DNA of 64,000 nt, from positions 1-64,000 of the forward strand of contig JANQHF010000107.1 of assembly GCA_028282725.1 (NCBI GenBank), read 5' to 3'. How positions within the stretch are numbered: position 1 is the stretch's first letter; each line of letters opens with the position of its first letter. The notes below the pieces were generated by a model that searched no databases, was not told the DNA's origin, and worked only from the letters and a program-made list of their open reading frames with translations. The translations under genes were made by a program, and so were the position numbers. Positions 55,401 through 63,476 of the stretch are shown here, piece after piece. This stretch comes from Saprospiraceae bacterium (GTDB lineage Bacteria; Bacteroidota; Bacteroidia; Chitinophagales; Saprospiraceae).

Positions 55401-55617
55401 GGAGAATTTTGAAAATGGATTTACGGCGGATATGTTGTACTTGATCAATGCTTCTGATAGCGATATACCAAAGGTCAATCAACCTTCAAAAGATCGGTAT
55501 ACAGAATTAATGGGTATATGGGCAGGATACAAGGCAACAGGGGAGGACTTGCTGAATAACAAGATTCCTGCACTGAACAAGGCTCTTTGGGAACAGGGCG
55601 TTGGAGCGATCAGATAA
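52471..55617 (+). CDS. Exported VPS10/BNR-repeat protein
   Basis: This protein of about 1048 residues has a signal peptide ([19 protein letters not shown]). At least eight Asp-box repeats follow ([72 protein letters not shown]) and form one or two propellers like those of sortilin/VPS10 and xyloglucanases. The C-terminal 200 residues carry a FlgD-like beta fold and a coiled-coil helix pair. It may bind glycans or proteins on the surface. The catalytic residues of GH74 were not checked. ATG at 52471 is chosen, since 52453 adds six residues before the leader. Confidence 0.88.
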   Translation: MNKINLIICLACSILLYGQPEGEQTQAYMDSIFKPVKYRSIGPFRGGRSVCASGVIGDPTTYYMGTTGGGLWKTEDAGQIWKNISDGYFKTGSVGAIAVAESNSNILYCGMGEHAPRGVMTHHGDGVYKSIDAGKTWHHMGLKETQHIARIEVHPDNPDIVYVAAQGPLYGRSDQRGIYKSTDGGKTWDKILYVNDRTGCSELSMDMNNPHILYATMWEHQRVPWQVISGGEGSGVYKSVDAGATWKKIEKGLPEEMGKMAIDVCRSNSNKVYCLIESDSEKEKGGLFVSNNAGKSWARISADHRLIQRAWYYIEVFADPNDENTVYVLSAPALRSIDGGKTWSRITGTHGDYHDLWIDPENEKHLCIANDGGAAISFNYGKTWSTQANMPTAQFYRVNVDNLWPYNIYGGQQDNSSVKIAHRSLGGRGITERNWWASAGGESAFLAFDPDNPTHVMGGSYLGNINLLDVEANARTSVLTAPIQYLGLAARDMKYRYNWNAPIIRSMHEPNTYYHAAQLLLRTRDNGVTWEEVSGDLSKADDSKLGKGGGPYTNEAVGAENYGTISNMAESPHEAGTIYVVTDDGHVQLTRDNCETWNNITPDGLGETLINSVDVSPHNPGTAYIATTRYKFNDHKPALYKTTNYGRSWTNITNGIPDGAFTRVVREDDVRKGLLIAGTEIGIYISWNDGARWQPFQLNLPVTPITDLIIRHDDLVVATSGRSFWVFDDMALIRQIGQEGGDLHVYQPEDLTMTNGGSEMNSNSGDGVNALRGVNPANGAVIYYRLPKLADSIHITMEIKDASGKIVRSFSSKKQKGFKRWDGGPGPKTTIDKKEGLNRFVYNLRHESMIGVPNVYIEGGWRGHSIVPGTYSVTLSDGTNSSNQNFTLRSNPLYPTDAATYAEYDEFMTKAEKELVDMHEMVNKLFKKHNQLKSLIDGMEEGAISGKLKKQCTALIKELKDWDSIMVQRLSKAYDDVENFENGFTADMLYLINASDSDIPKVNQPSKDRYTELMGIWAGYKATGEDLLNNKIPALNKALWEQGVGAIR

Positions 55618-55636
55618 TTCTCATACAAAGAACTAG

Positions 55637-55659
55637 ACAAGGGGTTTTATACCCCTTGT
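55637..55659. terminator. Hairpin between convergent genes
   Basis: ACAAGGGGT pairs with ACCCCTTGT around TTTAT, 20 bases after the VPS10-like gene stop and just before the stop of the opposing PfpI-like gene. It probably ends both transcripts. It shares its core with the palindrome at 42075-42094. Confidence 0.7.
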
Positions 55660-55665
55660 TATCAG

Positions 55666-56460
55666 TCACTCCTGCTTCTTCACGATCAGTCCCTCTTCCG
55701 GGATCCACTTGTCGTATTCCATATTGCGCGCAATGGCCTTCGCTGCATCCAGTCCAAACAGCTTGTGCACCAAATGCAAGGCACCATCGATACCTGCGGA
55801 TATTCCCGCAGTAGTGATCACAGTGCCATTGTCAACGAATCTCACATTGTCTAGAACCTCCGTATTCGGATTTTGTGCCCTGAGATTGTCGATAGCCGAA
55901 TGAAAAGTAGTCGCTTTTAGTCCATCCAGGATGCCAGCTTTCCCGAAAAGGAAGGCGCCCGTACAAACTGAAAAGTGAATTTTGGGTTCTTGCTTCTTGA
56001 CCCATTTGACCAATTCATCGTCATTAAATGCATTCTTGGAGTTTCCGCCGAAAGTGGCCAGGATATCAAGTTTCGGTGCATCATCAATGGAATGATCGGG
56101 AAGAATTTTCAAAATCCCCTGTGAGGTGATAGGATCTTTCGTTTTAGAAATAGTAACTACATCAAATCCTGCATAAGAAAACACCTCCATAGGCCCTGCA
56201 AAGTCCAGAACCTCCACACCATCCTGGAGATAAAATCCTACGGTCATTTCTTTTAGTCGCATCGTATTTTCATGCTGTTCCAGGGTTTGGGCAAGCAAGG
56301 TCATCCCACAGTGCGTGCAATTTCCCGCATTTTCAAATGCAATTTCATCACATTCAGAATTGCAGGGTGGACAGTAGTATGCAACTTTGTAAGCTGCATC
56401 TTGTGCCAGGGACATCGGAATGAATAGTAGAAAAAAGCAGAGTGTCCTGAAGTAGTACAT
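55666..56460 (-). CDS. Exported DJ-1/PfpI protein with zinc-ribbon-like N-domain
   Basis: This 264-residue protein starts MYYFRTLCFFLLFIPMSLAQ, a Sec leader. Residues about 25-55 form a Cys-rich ribbon (YYCPPCNSECDEIAFENAGN, then CTHCGMTLL), as in heavy-metal-binding or YHS-like domains. The rest is a DJ-1/PfpI or AraC-type GATase1 domain (VEVLDFAGPMEVFSYAGFDV, then HFSVCTGAFLFGKAGILDG) with the nucleophile-elbow Cys in VCTGA. It may act as a periplasmic hydratase or stress protein. An open frame continues upstream to 56970, but that part belongs to a different decayed gene, so ATG at 56460 is the start. Confidence 0.82.
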   Translation of the reverse strand: MYYFRTLCFFLLFIPMSLAQDAAYKVAYYCPPCNSECDEIAFENAGNCTHCGMTLLAQTLEQHENTMRLKEMTVGFYLQDGVEVLDFAGPMEVFSYAGFDVVTISKTKDPITSQGILKILPDHSIDDAPKLDILATFGGNSKNAFNDDELVKWVKKQEPKIHFSVCTGAFLFGKAGILDGLKATTFHSAIDNLRAQNPNTEVLDNVRFVDNGTVITTAGISAGIDGALHLVHKLFGLDAAKAIARNMEYDKWIPEEGLIVKKQE

Positions 56461-56527
56461 ACGATCAATTTTACCTCGAAAAAGTATTATTCTTATTGAG
56501 TTAATCCAAGTTATAGGAAGTAAAATA

Positions 56528-57027
56528 TCAGGACTCATCATTCTCGACATAGATGACCAATTCATCGTCAGAAGTCCGGTTGATTGCCCTGAAATTATCA
56601 GAAAGCCGGTACCAGAAACGATCCGAAACCCGTTGGATATTGAATGTCTTGAAGTCCATTCCCCATAATTCCGCAAGCCCTGTTCTGTCAAAAACGAAAA
56701 GAAGAGTGTTGCCGGAAGGATTGATTGTAACGGATTGTTCTTGTTCATCGGATGCCATAAGAGGTCTAACTCTTGATCCGAAACGTTGTAATGGTACAAG
56801 TCCGGTGTTCTTGTAGAGCGATCATCATTATAAGCCCCTCCTAAAATATACAAGTGATTAGCCTGAACAGGATCCTCCACAATACCACTCATATCAAATC
56901 CATTTCGAAGAAAATCATTGAGGAAAACACAATTCTCTTCCATAAAGTCGAGAGGGTCAAACTCTTCCATGACGTTTTCAGTACATGCAAGCAGTAATAG
57001 AATAGGAATAATGCCGATTTGTTTCGT
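56528..57027 (-). pseudogene. Lipoprotein gene that lost its start codon and frame
   Basis: The minus strand encodes TKQIGIIPILLLLACTENV from 57027, a textbook lipoprotein leader in which the expected ATG reads ACG. It is closed upstream by TAG and has no alternative ATG before the leader. The frame continues through NHLYILGGAYNDDRSTRT to LYHYNVSDQELDLLWH. Near 56745-56765 the coding signal shifts by one frame to DEQEQSVTINPSGN and LLFVFDRTGLAELWGMDF, ending at 56528. The pieces look like part of a short propeller (about 165 residues). No intact homologue is present here. Confidence 0.72.
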
Positions 57028-57164
57028 TGCTGCCGGATTCTACTGTTATATTAAGCCCGGTTCACAAGCAAGGTCTAAGATTACGGCTTCTTTTTTCAAT
57101 TGTAATAAGCCAATGATGGTCTTTGCGATGATCCATTTCTGATGTTAATCAAGTATTTGTGCAT

Positions 57165-57536
57165 ATGAAATTCCTCTCAATAACGCTCGTGCTGTTTTCA
57201 GTAATCTTATTATCGTGTACTTCAAACAAACTGTCCACTGGCCAATGGTCAGGCTCCCTCACACCCGGCAATCATCCGGAAATGGTTACACCCATCAATT
57301 ACGAGGTTACGTATATCAAAAACGAATTGGTCCTTTGGATCATATCACCGGATGGATCAAGACTGGAGACGAGATCGCCCAAATTTGAAAATGGGACGCT
57401 CACCTTTCAATTCAACGAACCGGAAGAAGGAATCTTGCTTGATTGTAAACTTGAAGGAGGGAATCAGAATGGATTCATGGGTGAGTGCAAAGATGACAGT
57501 GGTAAATCGGCAAGATTTGATATGAAAAAAGATTAA
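57165..57536 (+). CDS. Small lipoprotein, unrecognised
   Basis: This 123-residue protein has a leader ending VILLSC (Cys18) and a compact beta-rich body (TGQWSGSLTPGNHPEMVTPI, then YEVTYIKNELVLWII and GTLTFQFNEPEEGILLDCKL) with two further Cys. The pattern of short strands resembles small lipocalin-like or copper-resistance NlpE-type barrels, but I cannot name it. ATG at 57165 is preferred over GTG at 57159. It is divergent from the pseudogene upstream and converges on the next small gene with a three-base gap. Confidence 0.7.
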   Translation: MKFLSITLVLFSVILLSCTSNKLSTGQWSGSLTPGNHPEMVTPINYEVTYIKNELVLWIISPDGSRLETRSPKFENGTLTFQFNEPEEGILLDCKLEGGNQNGFMGECKDDSGKSARFDMKKD

Positions 57537-57539
57537 TTC

Positions 57540-57851
57540 CTATTTCTGAGCATATCTGATGCGTAGAGATACTCTCGAATATCGATCATTAGAATTTAAT
57601 GGTTTCTTCACAGTATCTTTTTCAAGATCTGACCTTAAAGGTTGGAATCTTTTAATCGTAGTAAAACTTAGTTCTTCTTTTGACCAGTTTATTTTTTCAC
57701 CATCGATTTGTACTTCAAGATCTACTTCAACATCAATTTCTTCAATATCAAGAATAAACTTCTCATTATTCCTAGAGTTCAATTGAGATTTATTTACAGA
57801 TCTCGTTATACTATCGACTATTGAAGAAAGAGATATGTTGTATTTCGACAT
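57540..57851 (-). CDS. Small protein, possibly trypco2-like
   Basis: This 103-residue protein has no signal peptide. An N-terminal helix (SLSSIVDSITRSVNKSQL) is followed by alternating strands with a charged, hydrophobic-patterned run (FILDIEEIDVEVDLEVQI) and a final strand RVSLRIRY. This order recalls the trypsin-co-occurring domain 2 (trypco2) small proteins found near conflict-system genes. The match is by eye and weak. It lies 40 bp downstream of a second small protein with a similar helix-then-strand order. Confidence 0.55.
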   Translation of the reverse strand: MSKYNISLSSIVDSITRSVNKSQLNSRNNEKFILDIEEIDVEVDLEVQIDGEKINWSKEELSFTTIKRFQPLRSDLEKDTVKKPLNSNDRYSRVSLRIRYAQK

Positions 57852-57890
57852 AATGAAATTGTACGTTTAAATATATCGAAATATCATTTA

Positions 57891-58190
57891 TTATCCTCCT
57901 TCAGCAGCCTCTACGGCCTTTCCAACAAATAAGAATCTCACTTTAAGGCCATAGGTTGCCTTATTTCTGGATGTTTTTGTATGTCCTATTTTGGCTTTGA
58001 TTGGTTTAAACTTTAGCTGCACGGACTTTTCACTTTCCTTTTCCATAAATGTTTCAGCTGCATAAGAAGCTTCAACTTCGAATTCGTCAAGTTCAACAGG
58101 TATTCCGGCATCATCAATTGCCTCAACACCTTCTACTGTCGCTTCTACAACACCTTCTATTATTTCTTGAATTGTAACAACTTCATTCAT
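57891..58190 (-). CDS. Small acidic protein, possibly a paralogue of its neighbour
   Basis: This 99-residue protein has an acidic N-terminal helix (VTIQEIIEGVVEATVEGVEA), then strands DEFEVEASYAAETFMEKE, SVQLKFKPIKAKIG and YGLKVRFLFVG. The layout parallels the gene 40 bp downstream (helix, two or three strands, then a terminal strand ending in a basic or aromatic pattern). No known domain is certain; trypco2-like is a guess. The pair probably forms one short operon, AT-rich relative to the kor genes upstream. Confidence 0.5.
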   Translation of the reverse strand: MNEVVTIQEIIEGVVEATVEGVEAIDDAGIPVELDEFEVEASYAAETFMEKESEKSVQLKFKPIKAKIGHTKTSRNKATYGLKVRFLFVGKAVEAAEGG

Positions 58191-58295
58191 AACATAATAT
58201 TTTACTAAAATGATAGCATAAATATATTATGAACCTAAGGCCAGGTAAATACTTAAAATATAGTAATTTGATGCTCTTTTAAATGTGAATAAGAA

Positions 58296-59354
58296 CTACC
58301 TAAACCCTGCATTCAAGCTTTCCAGTGCGCCATCCCCTGGCCATAAATCATCCTCATCCAGTTTATTCAAGGGTTTATCTACTGTATTGAGGATATCATG
58401 CAGGTCCCGAGATTCGGGGTCGATGTAAATCAATCCGGTCAGGATTTGTCCGGATCGCTTTGAATCCTGTAATTTATTGATCGCGGAATATCTATCGGTA
58501 GGATCCCAATCATCAGCTAATTTCCTAAGATTGATCCTTGAGCCGTCAAACAATTCTACAGTCTTATCGCTTCCTGATTCATAATCAATCGAAATCTCCT
58601 CTTGCCTGGGAACGAAATCAAGGCCACCTGTAATGGCTATATGATCTCTAACGTAATCATAAGATTTGGTAGAACCTCTATTATTGTTGAAAGTAACGCA
58701 AGGTGAGATCACATCTATGAAGGCAAATCCAGGATGGGACATGGCTGCCTTTAACAATGGAATCAATTGCGTCTTATCACCGGAAAAACTTCGGGCAACA
58801 AAAGTCGCATTCAACTCTATTCCCAGCCCGACCAGATCGATAGCCTGGAAGGGAGTAGCGGTTCCTCCTCCTGCTTTACTGATCGAACCGAAATCGGCAG
58901 TAGCGCTATCCTGACCCTTGGTAAGTCCATAACAGCCGTTATTCATGACCACATAGGTCATATTTAAATTTCTGCGAATTACATGGACAAATTGACCCAT
59001 GCCGATTGATGCCGTATCGCCGTCTCCTGAGATGCCCAGGTAAATGAGGTCGCGATTCGCAAGATTTGCTCCCGTAGCTATAGAAGGCATTCGGCCATGA
59101 ACAGAATTGAATCCGTGGCTATTACTCATAAAGTAGGTCGGCGTCTTTGAAGAACACCCGATCCCGGAGAGTTTGGCCAGGTGATGAGGTTCGATATTCA
59201 TTTCATAGCACGCCTGAACGATGGCAGTACTGATGGAGTCATGACCGCAACCCGCACATAGAGTGGAGATGGCTCCTTCATACTCTCGCTTCAGATAGCC
59301 AACGGCATTTTTTTCGAGGCCGGGATGAATGAATGTGGGTTTTATATAACTCAT
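58296..59354 (-). CDS. korB: 2-oxoacid:ferredoxin oxidoreductase, beta subunit
   Basis: This 352-residue thiamine-diphosphate subunit is the partner of KorA. The TPP site is GDGDTASIGMGQFVHVIRRN, then TYVVMNNGCYGLTKGQ. A CAGCGHDS motif at the N-terminus and a GIGCSS pair provide Cys ligands typical of KorB/PorB. It would convert 2-oxoglutarate (or another 2-oxoacid) and CoA to the acyl-CoA with reduced ferredoxin, or the reverse. Its ATG overlaps the KorA stop as ATGA (59351-59354), so the subunits are translationally coupled. Confidence 0.92.
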   Translation of the reverse strand: MSYIKPTFIHPGLEKNAVGYLKREYEGAISTLCAGCGHDSISTAIVQACYEMNIEPHHLAKLSGIGCSSKTPTYFMSNSHGFNSVHGRMPSIATGANLANRDLIYLGISGDGDTASIGMGQFVHVIRRNLNMTYVVMNNGCYGLTKGQDSATADFGSISKAGGGTATPFQAIDLVGLGIELNATFVARSFSGDKTQLIPLLKAAMSHPGFAFIDVISPCVTFNNNRGSTKSYDYVRDHIAITGGLDFVPRQEEISIDYESGSDKTVELFDGSRINLRKLADDWDPTDRYSAINKLQDSKRSGQILTGLIYIDPESRDLHDILNTVDKPLNKLDEDDLWPGDGALESLNAGFR

Positions 59355-61183
59355 ATCGATTCTGTCACTAGTTCTTTTACGGAAAGATGCTGGGTAATTT
59401 TATTGAGAATGTGATCGGAGGTAATGGGATAGCCATTATAATTCAGCACCGAAATCAATTTCGATGGATTGATCTCTAACTCATTGATCAGCAAAGTTCT
59501 CATTTGTCCATCCTTATTTTGATCGATCACAAACACTTCATCATGCTGGTCAAGAAATGATTCGACTTCAGGGGTAAAAGGAAACGCTTTTATCCTCATC
59601 GCGTCCACCCTGTTTCCTCTTTTCTCGAGTTCATTCATGGCTTCCAAGGCAGAATCCGTTGACGTACCAAAGAAGATGATTCCATAGGAAGATTGGTTGC
59701 TCGGCTGATAGAACTCTGGTTTTGGAACGACTTTTTTCGATGTGTTCCATTTCACTGTCAGGCGATCCACATTGCGCTTATAAACCTCTCCGTTCTCAGT
59801 ATATTTCGCATATTCATCTCTTGAGGTCCCACGTGTAAAATATCCTCCTTTTGATGGATGTGTGCCTGGAATGGTACGATAACAAATACCATCACCATCA
59901 ACATCGAGATACCGACCCCAATCCAAACCGGATTGTTCCAGATCTTCAGCGGTCAATACCTTTCCTCGATCGAATTTTCTTTTCTTATCGTATTGGAGTG
60001 GCTCTGTAATGTGTTCATTCATTCCGAGGTCCAGGTCAGACATCAGTATCACAGGTGTCTGAAAGCGATCGGCGAGATCTAATCCCGTATAGGACATCTC
60101 AAAGCATTCCGCAGGGGAGGCGGGAAAAAGCAAAATGTGTTTTGTATCACCATGTGAAGCATAGGCGGACGATAAGACGTCACCCTGTTGGGTTCGGGTA
60201 GGCATTCCCGTCGAGGGTCCGCCTCTTTGGACATTCACAAGGAAGACCGGAATTTCTGCAAAATAAGCCAGACCTATGAATTCATTCATCAGTGATACTC
60301 CGGCTCCACTCGTTGACGTAAAGGCACGGACACCATTCCATGCTGCGCCGATCACCATTCCAATCGCTGCTAACTCATCTTCTGCCTGAACAATGGCGAA
60401 TTTTTTCTTTCCGGTCTTACGATCCGTCAAAAGTTTATGTGCATATTTATCAAAGGCCTTTGCAACTGAGGTAGATGGAGTAATGGGGTACCAGGCACAA
60501 AAAGTGGATCCTCCATATATGGCACCTAAAGCAGTGGCAGCATTTCCCTCCAGTAAGATCTTATTGCCAATCAGATCTCTTTTTTCAACCCGGATATCAA
60601 GAGGACAATCGAAATGATCCTTTGTATAGTGATACCCCTTTTCCAATGCTGTGAAATTAGGCGGAACCAACTTGGGTTTGGATGCGAATTGTTCTTCGAT
60701 TAATTGTTTGACGATATCAATATCGATATCCAGCAAGGCAACACAAGCACCCAGGTAGATGATATTTTTAAATAATTGCTGATGACGTGGTACATCAAAT
60801 TCATCCATGCTAAGCCGCATCATTGGGATGCCGATCATGTGAATATCTTCCCTGATCAACTCATCATGCAATTGGCGTGAACTATCATAGATCATGTATC
60901 CTCCTCTGACCACACTTTCCAGATCCTCCCTAAAACTCTGTGGATTGACTCCCACCAAAATGTCGATTCCTTCGCGTCTGCCCAGGAAGCCTTTGTCATT
61001 TACCCTGACTTCGTACCAGGTGGGCAATCCCTGGATATTGGAAGGAAAGATATTCTTTGGCGACATGGGAACTCCGCTGCGAAAGATTGATTTTGCAAAT
61101 AAACCATTGGCACTTGCAGATCCGGTACCATTGACATTCGCGAAGCGTATAACAAAGTTATTTACACGACTGGTGTCAGACAT
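59351..61183 (-). CDS. korA: 2-oxoacid:ferredoxin oxidoreductase, fused gamma-alpha subunit
   Basis: This 610-residue protein has a gamma domain (residues about 5-190, NFVIRFANVNGTGSASANGL, with NPQSFREDLESVVRGG) fused to the alpha domain (about 210-600: LLEGNAATALGAIYGGSTFC, then WYPITPSTSVAKAF and FTSTSGAGVSLMNEFIGLA). The fusion is typical of Bacteroidota and related KorA. It supplies the substrate pocket for the TPP subunit KorB. Its start overlaps the upstream flavoprotein gene by 22 bases. The 2-oxoglutarate assignment is from family resemblance; pyruvate or branched-chain acids are possible. Confidence 0.92.
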   Translation of the reverse strand: MSDTSRVNNFVIRFANVNGTGSASANGLFAKSIFRSGVPMSPKNIFPSNIQGLPTWYEVRVNDKGFLGRREGIDILVGVNPQSFREDLESVVRGGYMIYDSSRQLHDELIREDIHMIGIPMMRLSMDEFDVPRHQQLFKNIIYLGACVALLDIDIDIVKQLIEEQFASKPKLVPPNFTALEKGYHYTKDHFDCPLDIRVEKRDLIGNKILLEGNAATALGAIYGGSTFCAWYPITPSTSVAKAFDKYAHKLLTDRKTGKKKFAIVQAEDELAAIGMVIGAAWNGVRAFTSTSGAGVSLMNEFIGLAYFAEIPVFLVNVQRGGPSTGMPTRTQQGDVLSSAYASHGDTKHILLFPASPAECFEMSYTGLDLADRFQTPVILMSDLDLGMNEHITEPLQYDKKRKFDRGKVLTAEDLEQSGLDWGRYLDVDGDGICYRTIPGTHPSKGGYFTRGTSRDEYAKYTENGEVYKRNVDRLTVKWNTSKKVVPKPEFYQPSNQSSYGIIFFGTSTDSALEAMNELEKRGNRVDAMRIKAFPFTPEVESFLDQHDEVFVIDQNKDGQMRTLLINELEINPSKLISVLNYNGYPITSDHILNKITQHLSVKELVTESI

Positions 61184-62955
61184 CCACTACTGGCTTTTGT
61201 TACGTTGTAAAAGAATAGTTGCATATCCCAAGCCGCGGTAGGACACCGTTCGGCGCAGAGACCGCAATGCAGGCATACGTCTTCATCCTTCACCATGACT
61301 CTTGATGTAGGCAGGAGATCAGAGACATAAAGATCCTGTGTCTTGTTCTCCGCAGGTGCGCTCAACCTCGTCCTCAGATCATCCTCGTCACCATTTTTTG
61401 TAAAGGTGATGCAACTGGTTGGACAAATATCCATGCATGCATCACATTCAATACATCTGCTGGTGTTAAATACCGTCTGTACATCACAATTCAGACAGCG
61501 TTGTGCCTCTTTGAAACCCAGAGACTGATCGAAACCTAGTTCTACTTCGACATGCCGGTCAGCCAGCGTAATTCGTTTGTCTTCATGCGGCACTTTATAT
61601 CTGAGGTCATCCACGACTGGTGCGTCATACATCCATTCGTGAATGCCCATTTTCTGACTGACGAGGTTGGTCATCGGGTCAAGTCGTTCGTGAACACTCT
61701 TTCCCTGACAAAAATGATCGATTGAAATAGCCGCCTGGTGACCGTGGGCTACAGCTGTGATTACATTCTCAGGGCCAAAGGCAGCATCACCACCAAAGAA
61801 AACATGGGGTAGCGTTGATTGAAATGTAACTTCATCCAGAACAGGTAAATCCCACTTTCCAAATTCCAGTCCGATATCTCTTTCGATCCACGGAAATGCA
61901 TTATCCTGGCCAATGGCTATGATGACGTCGTCGGCTTCGATGAACTCATCCGGCTCGCCCGTAGGAATTAAGGATCTCCTGCCGTTCTCGTCATATTCAG
62001 CCCGAACCTTTGTGAAGATTACACCTTTCAGCCGGCCATCTTCAATGACGAATTCCTTTGGAGGCATATTATTCAGAATCGGTATGTCTTCTTCTATGGC
62101 ATCTTCTATTTCCCAGGGGGATGCTTTCATAGTTTTAAACGGACTTCGTACAACCACCTTGACTTCTGTTCCGCCAAGTCTTCTGGACGTTCGGCAACAG
62201 TCCATGGCCGTATTGCCACCGCCTAAAACGATTACTTTTTTTCCAATACTCGTGATGTGTTCAAAAGCTACACCTGCCAGCCATTCAATTCCAATATGGA
62301 TATTGGCATCTCCCTCTTCCCGGCCTGGTATGTTCAAGTTTCGCCCTTTCGGTGCACCGGTTCCAACAAAGATGGCATCATAGTCCTTCTCCAGTGTTTC
62401 TTTCATGCTGCTCACATAGTGATTGAAATGGGTGGTAATGCCCATATCAAGTATGTAGTCAACTTCTTCTTCAAGCACTTCAATGGGCAATCGAAATGCA
62501 GGTATCTGGGTGCGCATCATACCTCCTCCTGCATGCCATTCATCGTACAAGTCCATTTCGTATCCCAGGGGAGCCAGGTCTCTTGCCACCGTTAGTGAGG
62601 CAGGACCTCCACCAATCAGAGCAATCCTCTTTCCGTTTTTGATTAACGGAATCTCAGGCATCAGGTGTTTGACCTCTTCTTTATTGTCTGCTGCCACTCT
62701 CTTGAGCCGACAGATTGCTACCGGTTCTTCTTCTACCCGGCCTCTCCGGCATGCAGGCTCGCAGGGACGGTCGCAGGTACGCCCAAGGATTCCGGGGAAC
62801 ACATTGGACTCCCAATTGATCATATATGCCTCGGTATACTTCTTTTGGGCAATCAGTCTGATATACTCCGGTACAGGGGTGTGGGCTGGACATGCATACT
62901 GGCAGTCAACTACCTTATGGAAATACTCGGGATCAGCAATATTCGTGGGTTTCAT
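61162..62955 (-). CDS. GltD-like FAD/NAD(P) oxidoreductase with two 4Fe-4S clusters
   Basis: This 597-residue protein resembles the glutamate-synthase small subunit. It has an N-terminal Fe-S region with Cys in VVDCQYACPAHTP and GRTCDRPCEPACRR, an FAD loop ALIGGGPASLTVARDLA, an NAD(P) loop VIVLGGGNTAMDCCR, and a C-terminal ferredoxin domain with CIECDACMDICPTSC and CLHCGLCAERCPTAA. No glutamate synthase large subunit is present. It sits first in the operon with korA and korB, so it probably shuttles electrons between NAD(P)H and the ferredoxin used by the oxidoreductase. Cluster-binding Cys are all present by eye. Confidence 0.9.
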   Translation of the reverse strand: MKPTNIADPEYFHKVVDCQYACPAHTPVPEYIRLIAQKKYTEAYMINWESNVFPGILGRTCDRPCEPACRRGRVEEEPVAICRLKRVAADNKEEVKHLMPEIPLIKNGKRIALIGGGPASLTVARDLAPLGYEMDLYDEWHAGGGMMRTQIPAFRLPIEVLEEEVDYILDMGITTHFNHYVSSMKETLEKDYDAIFVGTGAPKGRNLNIPGREEGDANIHIGIEWLAGVAFEHITSIGKKVIVLGGGNTAMDCCRTSRRLGGTEVKVVVRSPFKTMKASPWEIEDAIEEDIPILNNMPPKEFVIEDGRLKGVIFTKVRAEYDENGRRSLIPTGEPDEFIEADDVIIAIGQDNAFPWIERDIGLEFGKWDLPVLDEVTFQSTLPHVFFGGDAAFGPENVITAVAHGHQAAISIDHFCQGKSVHERLDPMTNLVSQKMGIHEWMYDAPVVDDLRYKVPHEDKRITLADRHVEVELGFDQSLGFKEAQRCLNCDVQTVFNTSRCIECDACMDICPTSCITFTKNGDEDDLRTRLSAPAENKTQDLYVSDLLPTSRVMVKDEDVCLHCGLCAERCPTAAWDMQLFFYNVTKASSGCLTPVV

Positions 62956-63233
62956 TCAATCACGATTATATATCACCGCTAAATATTGTACATATTTATT
63001 AATCGGCAAAATTTATACTTGTTAACTTATATAATCAGGTGGTGTGGCTATCGTCAAAAACGCAATTAAACAAATCAAGTTGTTCAGTCAGATTTTTTTT
63101 ACCCGCTATAGAGGCCCGGTCCATTGTCGTATGAGTTCGCTTTCCCTAACCGGGTATCATTATTAATCGTCCAAAGTCTGCCAAAGTAGAACAAGGGTTG
63201 AATAAGAGGGGAAAATGTTTAATTATAAAGCGG

Positions 63234-63305
63234 GCGATAACTTTAAGTAAGGTGACGGCTTAAAGCAAGGTGATAACTTTAAGTAAGGTGACTCTTTTAA
63301 GTAAC
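63234..63305. repeat. 18-bp tandem repeat, four copies
   Basis: Units start at 63234, 63252, 63270 and 63288. Copies one and three match at 17 of 18 bases (GYGATAACTTTAAGTAAG), and copies two and four diverge mostly in the middle. In one frame the units read Gly-Asp-x-Phe/Leu-Lys followed by TAA or CAA. Confidence 0.85.
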
Positions 63306-63435
63306 CCTCTCGATTACCTGCATCTACTACGCGCTTCCCCAACAAGATCACTTCGGACTTGTTTAATTTCCGTGATTAGGCTATGTAGGAAAATGTTTTT
63401 ATTGAGATGCCTGAATGCTATAATTTGTTTGAATG

Positions 63436-63443
63436 TAAATTTG
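63436..63443 (+). promoter_or_regulatory. -7 promoter element of the glycosyltransferase gene
   Basis: TAAATTTG matches TAnnTTTG exactly, 33 bases before the TTG start. A Shine-Dalgarno-like AAGGAAGGA at 63461-63469 follows it. No -33 TTTG is seen at ordinary spacing. Confidence 0.45.
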
Positions 63444-63476
63444 TAGTGTTTCGGTATCGTAAGGAAGGATATACAA

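Larger units (their letters stand above)
62956..63476. other. Intergenic region before the last gene
   Basis: These 520 bases lie between the divergent GltD-like gene and a glycosyltransferase. They contain the 18-bp tandem repeat and a -7 promoter element. A short GTG frame at 63044 (about 40 codons) has no support. The rest is AT-rich and shows nothing else I can name. Confidence 0.55.

Noticed and set aside
56461..56970. N-terminal half of a single 434-residue open frame with the PfpI domain
   Set aside because: The PfpI part has its own ATG and signal peptide at 56460. The upstream half splits into two frames of a separate decayed lipoprotein gene.
63044..63166. GTG-initiated frame of about 40 codons before the tandem repeat
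   Set aside because: It is too short, with no ribosome site or family resemblance. The composition is not clearly coding.
6467..63304. Idea that TAA is read as glutamine in this organism, prompted by the EF-hand gene and the 18-bp repeat
   Set aside because: Many intact genes here end normally at TAA (for example dusB, the Spo0M-like gene and the PVC-type dehydrogenase gene), so the standard code applies.
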